From Acinetobacter sp. NIPH 2699 (GTDB lineage: Bacteria > Pseudomonadota > Gammaproteobacteria > Pseudomonadales > Moraxellaceae), in contig NZ_JAKZGL010000013.1 in assembly GCF_022549355.1 (NCBI RefSeq), positions 33,227 through 97,226 on the forward strand: a stretch of DNA of 64,000 nucleotides, read 5' to 3'. A program made the translations under genes and the position numbers. This document shows, piece after piece, positions 1 to 9,113 of the stretch (the first letter of the stretch is position 1; each line of letters opens with the position of its first letter). The notes below the pieces were generated by a model. It was not told where the DNA came from. It made no database searches and saw nothing but the letters and a program-made list of their open reading frames with translations.

Positions 1-211
1 CTTTGTTGGGTAATTTGCCATGCACAAGTAAATGCGCCACTTCTTCAAATTGACTGCCCACTGCAAGATCAAGAATGTCATAACCACGATAGTGCAAATC
101 GTTACCGCTGCGGCCTACGGTACACAGTGCGGTATTACCTGCAACTTGACCACTGAGTGCGACTGATTTTTTTGGTTTGAAGCCTGTTGTTAGCGTTTCA
201 TTACTGCTCAT
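1..211 (-). CDS. prpC: 2-methylcitrate synthase, N-terminal part (cut by window edge)
   Basis: The first 70 codons of a leftward gene are present; the rest lies outside the window. The translation begins MSSNETLTTGFKPKKSVALS and continues with GNTALCTVGRSGNDLHYRGYD and a VAHLLVHGKLPN segment, the usual opening of citrate-synthase-fold enzymes of the methylcitrate type. PrpC condenses propionyl-CoA with oxaloacetate to 2-methylcitrate in the cytoplasm. It lies downstream of prpB on the same strand, as in the prp clusters of this genus, separated by a repeat-like spacer. The start was read directly from the sequence at 209-211. Identity is inferred from the N-terminus plus context. Confidence 0.85.
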   Translation of the reverse strand, partial: MSSNETLTTGFKPKKSVALSGQVAGNTALCTVGRSGNDLHYRGYDILDLAVGSQFEEVAHLLVHGKLPNK

Positions 212-508
212 AAGATTGTCCTTTTTTATCCTTAGGTGAATTTCGTAGCGGTGTCATACCGAACTCTCATCTTATTTGAGGATAAGCCTTCGGCTGGACT
301 TACTTTTGATGGATCAAAAGTAAGCAAAAATCCTTTGTTGGCCTGACGGTACGTCCTTGCTACCGCAGCCCAACGTAGCGGCATCCATGCCGCCTTCACG
401 ATCATTAAGACCTTCATGAAACTGATAAAAATACTCTTTTTATCTCCACTAGAAAGTCTTCAATTCGTGAATTCCCTCTCCCTCTGGGGTAGGTTAGGAG
501 GGGGGAAA
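212..508. repeat. prpB-prpC spacer with inverted repeats (genus-type intergenic repeat)
   Basis: No convincing gene lies in this spacer. It holds a perfect 11-bp inverted repeat with a 2-base loop (300-310 against 313-323, TTACTTTTGAT / ATCAAAAGTAA), a second short hairpin GGCATCCATGCC near 382-393, and a C-rich/G-rich tract at 474-505. Short ORFs in it run antisense to one another and look like chance. From memory, similar intergenic blocks recur in Acinetobacter genomes, but copy number cannot be checked here. It separates prpB from prpC and may act as a processing or attenuation site. Confidence 0.5.
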
Positions 509-1390
509 TTACTTGCTCTTCGCAAAAGTTCCATCAAGGTATTGTTCAAACGCATGGTAGTTAATGCGCTCATACAATTCCTGACGCGTTTGCATGGTGT
601 CCACCACATTCTTCTGCGTGCCTTCTTTGCGCAAAGTCTCATAGACATTTTCTGCTGCTTTATTCATCGCGCGGAATGCAGAAAGTGGATATAAGGCAAT
701 GCTGACATCAGCAGAAGCCAATTCTTCCGTGGTGAACAATGGTGTAGAACCAAATTCAGTAATGTTCGCCAAGACTGGAACTTTGGTCAGATCAGCAAAT
801 TGCTTATACATGGCCAACTCAGTGATTGCTTCAGGGAATAACATATCCGCACCTGCTTCAATATATGCACCTGCACGATCAATCGCTGCTTGTAGGCCTT
901 CAACTGCTAAAGCGTCCGTACGCGCCATAATCACAAAGTTTTCATCGGTGCGCGCATCAACTGCTGCCTTAATACGGTCAACCATTTCTTGTTGCGTCAC
1001 GATGGCTTTGTTTGGACGGTGACCACAACGTTTAGCACCGACTTGATCTTCGATATGCATCGCTGCCGCACCAAACTTAATCATCGACTTGGTGGTACGC
1101 GCGATATTAAATGCAGATGCACCAAAACCGGTATCCACATCCACCAACAACGGTAAATCACAAACATCAGTAATACGACGGACATCAGTGAGCACATCAT
1201 CAAGATTGCTAATGCCTAAATCAGGTAAGCCCAACGAACCTGCCGCGACACCGCCACCTGATAAATAAATCGCTTTATAACCTGCACGCTTTGCCAATAA
1301 AGCATGGTTCGCATTAATTGCACCCACCACTTGTAATGGTTTTTCATTTGCGACCGCGTCGCGGAATAGCTGACCAGCAGATTTAGCCAT
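509..1390 (-). CDS. prpB: Methylisocitrate lyase
   Basis: This enzyme cleaves 2-methylisocitrate to pyruvate and succinate, the last step of the methylcitrate cycle for propionyl-CoA. The chosen start gives 293 residues beginning [13 protein letters not shown], typical for the family. A longer in-frame start at 1447 would lie deep in the regulator gene, while a GGAGAAC ribosome site precedes 1390. The catalytic KRCGH motif of the isocitrate lyase superfamily is present with Cys122, and the metal-binding DVDTGFG segment is seen upstream of it. The upstream GntR gene overlaps its start by 8 bp, so the two are translationally linked, and prpC follows downstream. Confidence 0.95.
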   Translation of the reverse strand: MAKSAGQLFRDAVANEKPLQVVGAINANHALLAKRAGYKAIYLSGGGVAAGSLGLPDLGISNLDDVLTDVRRITDVCDLPLLVDVDTGFGASAFNIARTTKSMIKFGAAAMHIEDQVGAKRCGHRPNKAIVTQQEMVDRIKAAVDARTDENFVIMARTDALAVEGLQAAIDRAGAYIEAGADMLFPEAITELAMYKQFADLTKVPVLANITEFGSTPLFTTEELASADVSIALYPLSAFRAMNKAAENVYETLRKEGTQKNVVDTMQTRQELYERINYHAFEQYLDGTFAKSK

Positions 1391-2114
1391 GTTGATGTTC
1401 TCCTTGAGTTTGCAACAATGTTTGCTCAACAATTTTGTAAGATGCATTGATATGACGATGCATCAGCATTTCGGCAAGTTCACCGTCACCTTCAGCAATC
1501 GCATCTAAAATGCGGATATGTTCTTCCCAAGCTTTGCTGGGTCGATTTGGGGTATTTGAAAACTGGATGCGATACATCCGAATCAGATGGTAAAGCTCAT
1601 CACAGAGCATTTTTTCGAGGGTTTTATTGCCACTACTTTTGATAATGCAGTAATGGAAATCATCTTGCCCTTCTTGCAAGTAATAGCCTTTTCCTGCTTT
1701 AAAATTTTCATCTTCAGCATGTAAACGTAATACATCCCGCAATGCCAAGATTTGTTTTTTATCAATATGTTGAGCAGCGAGTTTACAAGCCAAGCCTTCT
1801 AAAGAAGCACGAATCTGGTACAGCTCTTGAAACTGTTGTAGCGAGAGGGAAACCACACGTGCGCCAATATGCGCAGTACGCTCTACCAACTTCTGTCCTT
1901 CAAGACGATGAATCGCTTCACGCAAAGGCCCACGGCTAATCCCATACACACGTGCCAGTTCAGGTTCAGAAATCTTACTGCCCGCAGGAATCTGCCCCAA
2001 GACGATTGCGGATTGAATTTGCTTAAATACGTGTTCCGTCAGTGTTCTTCCCTGACTTGTGCTGATGGCTTGTGGAACAAGGGTATCTTGCATATTGTCA
2101 ACAATCTCTAGCAT
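1383..2114 (-). CDS. GntR-family (FCD) regulator of the prp cluster
   Basis: This is a DNA-binding regulator of 243 residues. The winged helix-turn-helix occupies about residues 25-90 ([19 protein letters not shown] is the recognition region), followed by an all-helical FCD ligand-binding domain with conserved His and Arg/Asn positions. It overlaps prpB by 8 bp and is the probable local controller of propionate catabolism. An alternative start at Met8 (2093) would place a 12-bp palindrome immediately before the start codon. Neither start has a strong ribosome site. The family commonly binds short palindromes of the type found three times nearby. The inducer is unknown; methylcitrate-cycle intermediates are an inference. 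Confidence 0.88.
   Translation of the reverse strand: MLEIVDNMQDTLVPQAISTSQGRTLTEHVFKQIQSAIVLGQIPAGSKISEPELARVYGISRGPLREAIHRLEGQKLVERTAHIGARVVSLSLQQFQELYQIRASLEGLACKLAAQHIDKKQILALRDVLRLHAEDENFKAGKGYYLQEGQDDFHYCIIKSSGNKTLEKMLCDELYHLIRMYRIQFSNTPNRPSKAWEEHIRILDAIAEGDGELAEMLMHRHINASYKIVEQTLLQTQGEHQHG
2094..2105. promoter_or_regulatory. Candidate GntR operator, copy 1
   Basis: ATTGTCAACAAT fits the pattern ATTGTNNACAAT seen three times in this region. It sits at the very 5' end of the GntR gene, just upstream of the alternative Met8 start, a position suited to autoregulation. Confidence 0.5.
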
Positions 2115-2156
2115 TTTTATGATTTTATAACCAAATACAAGCGAAAATGCAATAGG

Positions 2157-2168
2157 ATTGTCGACAAT
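2157..2168. promoter_or_regulatory. Candidate GntR operator, copy 2
   Basis: ATTGTCGACAAT is a perfect 12-bp palindrome 43 bp upstream of the annotated GntR start, in the expected promoter zone of the gntR-prpB-prpC operon. Confidence 0.6.
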
Positions 2169-2357
2169 AAAAATAGAGGCTCTGGCAATCCTATTGGCTA
2201 AACACCCTGACTAAGCAAATCAACAATCAAATCGAAAATCATATTAAATATAGTAAAAACAAAAACTTATAAAATATAGTCAATTAAATATTGATTTGAT
2301 CTGTACCACATAATGGACTTTATTCTTTTTATACTACGACGATGGTATGACAGCTTG

Positions 2358-2369
2358 ATTGTAGACAAT
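2358..2369. promoter_or_regulatory. Candidate GntR operator, copy 3
   Basis: ATTGTAGACAAT is the third copy of the ATTGTNNACAAT pattern, 152 bp upstream of the divergent aminotransferase start. It suggests that the regulator may also act on the rightward promoter. The rest of the 2115-2520 spacer is AT-rich with no gene seen. Confidence 0.5.
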
Positions 2370-2520
2370 CCTGATAATCTGTTGGTCTTTGACTGATTTT
2401 GTAAGTAAATACTGCACTAGAAATGCAAATAATAGAGTGCTTCATCTGCACTTTATTGGTACATTATTGGGCATTCAAAAAACACCTCCATGCCCCTTGT
2501 TGAATAAAAGGACATTGTTA

Positions 2521-3726
2521 ATGTTTCAACATATCCCACCTTATGCAGGCGATCCAATTCTTTCATTAATGGAACAGTTCAATGCTGATCCACGCGCTGA
2601 AAAGGTGAACCTCAGTATTGGTTTGTACTATAACGAAGACAGCATCGTTCCTCAGCTTGATACCATTATCGAAGCGCAAAAACGGATTGCACCGAAGAAT
2701 ACGCAAACCAAGCTTTATCTTCCAATGGAAGGTTTCAAACCTTACCGTGAAGCGATTCAAGCCTTATTGTTTGGCGCAAATAGCCCAGCAATTCAACAAG
2801 GTCGTGTTGCGACGATTCAAACATTGGGTGGTTCAGGTGCATTGAAAGTTGGTGCTGACTTTCTAAAAACATATTTCCCAAATTCAGAAGTTTGGGTCAG
2901 CCAACCGACTTGGGATAACCATGTTGCCATCTTCAATGGTGCAGGCATCAAAAGTAATTTCTATCCATACTTCGATGCTGAAACGCGTGGTGTCGATTTT
3001 GATGGCATGTTGTCTACGCTAAAAACATTGCCAGAACAAAGCATTGTGTTGTTACATCCTTGCTGCCATAACCCGACAGGTGCGGATTTGAATCCAGCAC
3101 AATGGGATCAAGTGATTGCGGTATTAAAACAAGGCAATTTGATTCCATTCCTTGATATCGCTTACCAAGGTTTTGGCGATGGTATGGAACAAGACGCCTA
3201 TGCGATTCGCGCACTAGACCAAGCGGGCTTAAACTTCATTGTCAGCAATTCATTCTCTAAAATCTTCTCACTTTACGGTGAGCGTGTTGGTGGTTTGACA
3301 TTTGTTTGTGACGATGCAGAAGCAGCGCAATGCACATTCGGTCAGTTAAAAGCGACTGTACGCCGCATCTACTCTAGCCCACCAACAACAGGTGCGTGGT
3401 TAGTAGATCAAGTGTTAAATGACGCTGAGCTAAATCAACAGTGGCAAGATGAAGTGAAAGAGATGCGTGAGCGTATCCTTAAAATGCGTAGCATCTTGAG
3501 AGATGAATTGACCAAAGCATTGCCAGAACGTGATTTCAGCTACCTTGTGAATCAAAAAGGTATGTTCAGCTACACAGGCTTAACCGCTGAACAAGTGGAT
3601 ACTTTACGTGAAGACTATGCGATCTATCTGGTGCGTAGTGGTCGTATTTGTGTTGCGGGTTTAAACATGAATAATGTCTATAAAGTTGCAAAAGCGGTTG
3701 CGGAAGTTTTAGCAAAATCAGCTTAA
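2521..3726 (+). CDS. tyrB: Aromatic amino acid aminotransferase (PLP, class I)
   Basis: This enzyme transfers amino groups between aromatic amino acids (and aspartate/glutamate) and 2-oxo acids. The start [13 protein letters not shown] gives 401 residues, a usual length, with an AAAGGA ribosome site. The in-frame extension to 2389 has no family similarity and was dropped. The PLP lysine is expected at Lys247 in [16 protein letters not shown], and [12 protein letters not shown] is the conserved coenzyme-binding loop. The gene is divergent from gntR-prpB. TyrB versus AspC specificity cannot be settled by eye; the start and CHNPTG region favour TyrB. Confidence 0.9.
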   Translation: MFQHIPPYAGDPILSLMEQFNADPRAEKVNLSIGLYYNEDSIVPQLDTIIEAQKRIAPKNTQTKLYLPMEGFKPYREAIQALLFGANSPAIQQGRVATIQTLGGSGALKVGADFLKTYFPNSEVWVSQPTWDNHVAIFNGAGIKSNFYPYFDAETRGVDFDGMLSTLKTLPEQSIVLLHPCCHNPTGADLNPAQWDQVIAVLKQGNLIPFLDIAYQGFGDGMEQDAYAIRALDQAGLNFIVSNSFSKIFSLYGERVGGLTFVCDDAEAAQCTFGQLKATVRRIYSSPPTTGAWLVDQVLNDAELNQQWQDEVKEMRERILKMRSILRDELTKALPERDFSYLVNQKGMFSYTGLTAEQVDTLREDYAIYLVRSGRICVAGLNMNNVYKVAKAVAEVLAKSA

Positions 3727-3747
3727 CACCATCTACACATCCTTACC

Positions 3748-3782
3748 AAAAATGGCTGTTTCAATTGAAGCAGCCATTTTTT
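3748..3782 (+). terminator. Rho-independent terminator after tyrB
   Basis: The stem AAAAATGGCTG / CAGCCATTTTT has a 12-base loop and is followed by a T-rich run. It lies 22 bp after the tyrB stop. Confidence 0.85.
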
Positions 3783-3838
3783 ATTTTACGATCCCTTTGT
3801 ATACTGCTCAACAATGACAAATAACAGCGTAACTTCCA

Positions 3839-5209
3839 ATGACACAACTGACTTGCTTTAAAGCCTATGACATTCGCGGCAAACTGGGTACAGAGCTCAA
3901 TGAAGAAATTGCCTATAAGATTGGTCGCGCTTATGGACAAATCTATCAACCAAAAACCATCGTGATCGGTTGTGATATTCGTTTAAGCAGCGAAGGCTTA
4001 AAACAAGCCACCATTCGTGGTCTAAATGATGCAGGCATCAATGTGCTTGATTTAGGTATGACAGGGACTGAAGAAGTGTATTTCGGTGCATTCCATCTCG
4101 ATGTTCAGGGTGGTATAGAAATCACTGCCAGCCACAACCCAATGGATTACAACGGCATGAAATTGGTGCGTGAAAATGCACGTCCAATCAGTGCTGATAC
4201 TGGCTTAAAAGAAATTCAAGCTTTGGCTGAATCGGGGCGGTTCGTTGAAGTCGCACAGAACGGCACCACACAACACTATAATATTCTGCCTGAATTCATT
4301 GAGCACCTACTGACTTATATTGATCCACAAAAAATTAAACCACTTAAACTGGTGGTCAATGCAGGTAACGGTGCAGCAGGTCATGTCATTGATGCGATCG
4401 AACAGAAGTTCCAACAACTACACATTCCTATTGAATTTATTAAAATCCACCACGACGCTGATGGTACCTTCCCGAATGGTATTCCTAACCCGATCCTGAT
4501 CGAAAACCGTGACAGCACTCGTGATGCTGTACTTAAACATCAAGCTGATATGGGAATTGCATGGGATGGGGACTTTGACCGTTGCTTCCTATTTGATGAA
4601 AAGGGGCAGTTCATAGAAGGCTATTATATCGTTGGGTTGCTAGCACAAGCTTTCTTGATCAAACAAGCAGGGGAGAAAATTGTTCATGATCCACGTCTTG
4701 TTTGGAATACCTTTGATATTGTGGAAAAATATCAAGGGATTGCGGTACAGTCAAAATCGGGGCATGCCTTTATTAAAGATGTGATGCGTGAACACAATGC
4801 CGTTTACGGCGGCGAAATGAGTGCACATCATTATTTCCGCGACTTTGCTTATTGCGATAGCGGTATGATCCCTTGGTTGCTCACGATTGCCCTACTCTCT
4901 GAAACAGGTCAAACCCTTTCAACTTTAGTTGAAAATATGATTGAAAAATTTCCATGTAGCGGTGAGATCAACTTTAAAGTCGCTGATACTCAGACAACGG
5001 TACAAAAGATCTTTGATCACTATGCCGATCAAAATCCACAGATCGACCGTACTGATGGGGTAAGTCTTGATTTCGGTGCTTGGCGTTTAAATGTGCGTGC
5101 CTCAAATACCGAGCCATTACTACGCTTAAATATTGAAAGTCGCGCCGATCAAAATCCACAACCGATGCAGGTTTATGTCGATGAGTTGACGCATCTAATT
5201 TCAGCTTAG
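3839..5209 (+). CDS. pgm: Phosphomannomutase/phosphoglucomutase
   Basis: Pgm interconverts hexose 6-phosphates and 1-phosphates, supplying glucose-1-phosphate to GalU for UDP-glucose. The 456-residue protein is of the alpha-D-phosphohexomutase family. The phosphoserine loop [13 protein letters not shown] has the catalytic serine at about residue 98, the metal site is DGDFDR at about 243-248, and the C-terminal phosphate-binding [10 protein letters not shown] loop is intact. It faces the capsule operon convergently and shares a terminator with gpi, the normal right-hand boundary of Acinetobacter K loci. Here tyrB lies directly beyond it. Confidence 0.94.
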   Translation: MTQLTCFKAYDIRGKLGTELNEEIAYKIGRAYGQIYQPKTIVIGCDIRLSSEGLKQATIRGLNDAGINVLDLGMTGTEEVYFGAFHLDVQGGIEITASHNPMDYNGMKLVRENARPISADTGLKEIQALAESGRFVEVAQNGTTQHYNILPEFIEHLLTYIDPQKIKPLKLVVNAGNGAAGHVIDAIEQKFQQLHIPIEFIKIHHDADGTFPNGIPNPILIENRDSTRDAVLKHQADMGIAWDGDFDRCFLFDEKGQFIEGYYIVGLLAQAFLIKQAGEKIVHDPRLVWNTFDIVEKYQGIAVQSKSGHAFIKDVMREHNAVYGGEMSAHHYFRDFAYCDSGMIPWLLTIALLSETGQTLSTLVENMIEKFPCSGEINFKVADTQTTVQKIFDHYADQNPQIDRTDGVSLDFGAWRLNVRASNTEPLLRLNIESRADQNPQPMQVYVDELTHLISA

Positions 5210-5217
5210 TAAACAAA

Positions 5218-5254
5218 AGAAGGAAATCTTTTTAGACCAAAAAGATTTCCTTCT
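5218..5254. terminator. Bidirectional terminator between pgm and gpi
   Basis: A perfect 15-bp stem (AGAAGGAAATCTTTT against its complement at 5240-5254) with a short loop has A-rich and T-rich sides in both directions. It lies between two convergent stop codons, so it probably ends both transcripts. Confidence 0.88.
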
Positions 5255-5274
5255 ATCTATAGAACAATCGCTTT

Positions 5275-6948
5275 TTAAGTTTCTGTCTTGCCTAATAATA
5301 TTTTCAATAGACCCTGTGTCGATGCATCAAATATAGATAAATCCTCTTGCTCACGGTTTAAAATCGGCAAAAGCTGATTAGCAATCTCTTTGCCTTTTTC
5401 CACACCCCATTGATCAAAGGGATTGATATTCCATAACACCGACTGCACAAAAACTTTATGCTCATAAAGTGCAATCAACATACCTAAACTATACGGATTC
5501 AACTCTTTTAATAAAATGGTCGAACTTGGCTGATTGCCTTCATATTGCTTGTATGCGGGTAAATCTTTAAGCTCATCTGCTGCCAGCGCCTGATTGCCAA
5601 ATGCCAATAAACGAGATTGCGCTAAACAATTCGATAATGCGAGATGATGCTGCTCAACCAATGCATCAGCACTTTCGACATAGGTAAACTGATTAGCATT
5701 GTAGCGCTTAACTGGAGCAATAAAATCACAGCTAACTGAATGTGTCCCTTGATGTAATAACTGATAGAACGCATGCTGCGCATTTGGTCCTACTTCGCCC
5801 CATACAATTGGGCAAGTGGCCATAGCGACCTTCTCACCATTACGTTGGGTCGATTTACCATTGGACTCCATTTCTAATTGTTGCAAATAGGAGGCAAAAT
5901 ATTTAAGTCGTCCATCATAAGGCAAGACTGCATGGGTCTGAATATCAAGAAAATTATTATTCCACACACCCAACAGTCCCATTAAGACAGGGATATTTTG
6001 AGCAAACGGTGCCGTTTGGAAATGTTGATCAATCGCATAAGCACCCGCTAAAAACTGCTTGAATCCGTCTACACCAATCATTAAAGCAATGGGTAAACCA
6101 ATACATGACCACAATGAATAACGGCCACCCACCCAGTCCCACAATAGCAGTTGCTTATCAGGGGCAATGCCCCATTCCGTCATTTTTTCTGCTTTGGTTG
6201 AAACACCAATAAAATGGTTTTTCAAGATTTTTGTATCTGTGCCCAAGGCTTTTTCTAACCATTGGCGTACCGTTTCAGCATTCGAAAGCGTGTCAATCGT
6301 GCCAAAAGATTTTGACGAAATAATAAATAAGGTTGTTTCAGGACGAAGCTGATGCAGTAACGCGGAAAGCTGACTGCCATCCATGGTCGAAACAAAATGA
6401 ACATCCAAGGGTTTTGCTGTCTTGACCTTAAAATCTGACAATGCATGCGTCACCATCAATGGACCTAAATCAGACCCCCCGACTCCAATATTCACCACAT
6501 CCTGAATAACCTCACCTGTCGCACCGCGATATTGTCCAGTATGAATCTTTTCCACCAAAGCATACATTTTCTCAAGTTGTACTTGAACTTGTTGATTAAC
6601 AGCAGAAAAGTCCTGATTGGTTTTCGGTAAGCGCAATGCCCAATGCATCGCAGCACGATGCTCAGTGAAATTAATCTGCTCTGATGAAAATAGTTTTTTG
6701 ATCCATTGACTGAGATCTTGGCTATGCGCTAAATCAACCAAACCGTCAAGAATATTTTGATCAATTCGATGTTTACTAAAATCTAAAACAATTTGGTCAT
6801 ATTCCACAGAAAACTTGGTAAAACGTGAAGCGTCTGCTGCAAATAGTTGCTTGAGATGAGCCTCTTTAAGCTGTTCTTGCAAAGAGGATAAATGTTCCAA
6901 TACAACACGCTGATTCTTGACAGGAAATGGATGAAGATTATTGACCAT
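5275..6948 (-). CDS. gpi: Glucose-6-phosphate isomerase
   Basis: Gpi interconverts glucose-6-phosphate and fructose-6-phosphate, linking central metabolism to UDP-GlcNAc and UDP-glucose supply for the capsule. The 557-residue length is typical. Signatures seen include [12 protein letters not shown], the [15 protein letters not shown] phosphate loop, [10 protein letters not shown] and the C-terminal [12 protein letters not shown] motif with the active-site lysine. It is the last gene of the leftward capsule operon, 2 bp after ugd. The gne1 epimerase often found between gpi and pgm in this genus is absent here. Confidence 0.96.
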   Translation of the reverse strand: MVNNLHPFPVKNQRVVLEHLSSLQEQLKEAHLKQLFAADASRFTKFSVEYDQIVLDFSKHRIDQNILDGLVDLAHSQDLSQWIKKLFSSEQINFTEHRAAMHWALRLPKTNQDFSAVNQQVQVQLEKMYALVEKIHTGQYRGATGEVIQDVVNIGVGGSDLGPLMVTHALSDFKVKTAKPLDVHFVSTMDGSQLSALLHQLRPETTLFIISSKSFGTIDTLSNAETVRQWLEKALGTDTKILKNHFIGVSTKAEKMTEWGIAPDKQLLLWDWVGGRYSLWSCIGLPIALMIGVDGFKQFLAGAYAIDQHFQTAPFAQNIPVLMGLLGVWNNNFLDIQTHAVLPYDGRLKYFASYLQQLEMESNGKSTQRNGEKVAMATCPIVWGEVGPNAQHAFYQLLHQGTHSVSCDFIAPVKRYNANQFTYVESADALVEQHHLALSNCLAQSRLLAFGNQALAADELKDLPAYKQYEGNQPSSTILLKELNPYSLGMLIALYEHKVFVQSVLWNINPFDQWGVEKGKEIANQLLPILNREQEDLSIFDASTQGLLKILLGKTET

Positions 6949-6950
6949 AA

Positions 6951-8210
6951 TTAACGCCCCACCCCCATATATGCAAAACCTTGTGCCTTCACATACTGTG
7001 GATCATAAATATTACGTCCATCTAAAATGAGAGGATGTGCCATGCACTGCGCCAATTGTTTAAAGTCAGGACTCCAATATTGTTTCCACGCCGTTAAGAC
7101 ACATAAACCATGTACATTTTGCACAGCCTCATATTGATCATCACATAAAATCAGATCATCTCGCTGACCATACATCGTACTAATTTCTTCTAAGGCTTGC
7201 GGATCATGTAACTGAACAGTTACCCCCTGCGCCCAGAGTGCAGCCAACATTTGATGAATCGGGGACTGTTGAATACTCGAGGTATTCTCTTTAAAAGAAG
7301 CTCCCCAAATGGCAACTGTTTTGCCTTGTAAATCACCGTGGTAATAATTCCAAAACTTACGGAATAAGATTTCTTTCTGCTGCTCGTTGATCTCCCAAAC
7401 TTGAGCAAGCAATTGGCTTTTGACCCCTGTATTGGCCACAGTATTGGAAAGCGTCAAAATATCATGTGAAAAGTTTTCACCACCAAAACCAGCACCAGGC
7501 GCTAAATAAGCAGTGCCAATCCGATTATCCGCAGCCATTCCCTGACGGACTGAAGCAATATCAATGCCTAACTTTTCTGCCACAACCGCAAGATCATTGA
7601 TATAACTAATCCGTGTCGCCAACATGCCAGAAATACTCAACTTAGTAAATTCCGCATCTAAAACCGGCATAAATAAATAATGCTGTGCTAAAGGAAAAAA
7701 GGGTCTTAACAGCTCTTTCACTTTGGCTTGCACATCCACCTGAATACATCCAACGATTAGTTGTTTTGCCTCTGTTAAGCTCTGTAAAGCATTTCCTTCC
7801 TGAACGGTATCAGGTAAATAGACCCAGTCATCATCTGACAATATCTGTAGGAATCTTTCTGTGCCATGCAAACCAAAAGTTGAAGCATTGATCATCAATT
7901 TTGGATGAATAATCGGACGTTGTTTAAGAGCATTTAATAATTGATAAACTTGCGGTTCTTGAGTCTGATTAAAACTAAACAGGTAGGCATCAATATCTAA
8001 AGGTATTTGTTCCAAGTCACTATACTTTAGAAAACCGCTTTGTCGTTGCTTCTCCAATAAATGACTGACATTTTCATCATGAAATGAATATTGCAGTTCA
8101 TCCGTTGCAACATGGAGATGCGAACACCAATATACGTTATGCCCTGACTCCGACAATAACGCGGACATTACCCCTGCATATAAAGTATTACCAAAGATTG
8201 CGACTTTCAT
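6951..8210 (-). CDS. ugd: UDP-glucose 6-dehydrogenase family protein (divergent)
   Basis: By position and fold this is the K-locus Ugd, expected to oxidise UDP-glucose to UDP-glucuronate. The 419-residue protein has an N-terminal Rossmann domain, a central dimer domain ([19 protein letters not shown]) and a C-terminal UDP-binding domain ([15 protein letters not shown]). It is notably divergent. The nucleotide loop reads GNTLYAG rather than GxGYVG, and where the family has GFGGSCFPKD this protein has [10 protein letters not shown], placing Asn246 at the catalytic cysteine position. Family membership is clear; dehydrogenase activity is not assured from sequence. It lies between galU and gpi in the same operon. 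Confidence 0.85.
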   Translation of the reverse strand: MKVAIFGNTLYAGVMSALLSESGHNVYWCSHLHVATDELQYSFHDENVSHLLEKQRQSGFLKYSDLEQIPLDIDAYLFSFNQTQEPQVYQLLNALKQRPIIHPKLMINASTFGLHGTERFLQILSDDDWVYLPDTVQEGNALQSLTEAKQLIVGCIQVDVQAKVKELLRPFFPLAQHYLFMPVLDAEFTKLSISGMLATRISYINDLAVVAEKLGIDIASVRQGMAADNRIGTAYLAPGAGFGGENFSHDILTLSNTVANTGVKSQLLAQVWEINEQQKEILFRKFWNYYHGDLQGKTVAIWGASFKENTSSIQQSPIHQMLAALWAQGVTVQLHDPQALEEISTMYGQRDDLILCDDQYEAVQNVHGLCVLTAWKQYWSPDFKQLAQCMAHPLILDGRNIYDPQYVKAQGFAYMGVGR

Positions 8211-8221
8211 AACTACTTACC

Positions 8222-9100
8222 TTAAAGCGCTAATTCTTGAATTAAGCCCTTAAACTCTACACCCAATTTGGGATGTTCAAGACCATAATGCAATACCGCT
8301 TTGAGATATCCGATCTTGCTCCCGCAATCAAAAGTTTGACCTTTCATACGATAAGCTTCGACTGTCTGTGACTGCTGTAATGCCGCAATCGCATCAGTCA
8401 ATTGAATTTCATTTCCAGCCCCACGTGGTGTTGTTTCTAACAATGCCATGATTTGCGCTGGCAAAATATAACGCCCCACCACCGACAAATTCGAGGGTGC
8501 GCTGCCCACTGCTGGCTTTTCAACAATCCCTTGCATGATGACACTTTCACCCTCATTCGGTGAAACGGCAACATCCACAATACCATATTGATCAACCAAA
8601 TGATCAGGCACAGCTTCAACCATAATCTGGGACGCTTGAGAGTGTTGAAATCGCTGAATCATCAAAGACAGATCATTCTCTGTATGCTGATTATTTTTAA
8701 CTAAAACATCGGGTAATAACACCGCAAAAGCCTCATCACCCACAATATCTTTGGCACACAATACTGCATGACCTAATCCTAAAGGTTGGGGCTGGCGTAC
8801 ACTGACCACACTGACATGCTTAGGTAAAATATCAGTAATTTCTTTGAGTAAATCAAATTTCTTTTTTTGTTCTAGCGTGGTTTCAAGCTCAAAATTACGA
8901 TCAAAATAATTCTCAATCGAAGCCTTGGAGGAGTGAGTGACTAAAATAATCTGTTCAATACCTGCCTCGACCGCTTCCCGAACCACATATTCAATTGCTG
9001 GACGATCGACCACCGTGACCATTTCCTTTGGAATTGACTTACTCGCTGGTAAAAACCGTGTACCTAAACCTGCAACAGGTAAAATGGCTTTTTTAATCAT
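8222..9100 (-). CDS. galU: UTP-glucose-1-phosphate uridylyltransferase
   Basis: GalU makes UDP-glucose from UTP and glucose-1-phosphate, the substrate for Ugd and glycosyltransferases. The start at 9100 gives 292 residues beginning MIKKAILPVAGLGTRFLP, the family's nucleotide-binding opening, with a GAGAGAAT ribosome site. The longer reading to 9166 would run into gdr and was rejected. The PKEMVTVVDRPAIEY and GLGHAVLCAKD motifs are intact. It sits between gdr and ugd, 11 bp before ugd. Confidence 0.95.
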   Translation of the reverse strand: MIKKAILPVAGLGTRFLPASKSIPKEMVTVVDRPAIEYVVREAVEAGIEQIILVTHSSKASIENYFDRNFELETTLEQKKKFDLLKEITDILPKHVSVVSVRQPQPLGLGHAVLCAKDIVGDEAFAVLLPDVLVKNNQHTENDLSLMIQRFQHSQASQIMVEAVPDHLVDQYGIVDVAVSPNEGESVIMQGIVEKPAVGSAPSNLSVVGRYILPAQIMALLETTPRGAGNEIQLTDAIAALQQSQTVEAYRMKGQTFDCGSKIGYLKAVLHYGLEHPKLGVEFKGLIQELAL

Positions 9101-9113
9101 ATTCTCTCTCAAT

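Noticed and set aside
416..694. Plus-strand ORF over the repeat block and the prpB tail
   Set aside because: It runs antisense to prpB and has no recognisable protein features.
1391..1447. 19-residue N-terminal extension of methylisocitrate lyase
   Set aside because: It would overlap the regulator gene extensively and the ribosome site sits before the Met at 1390.
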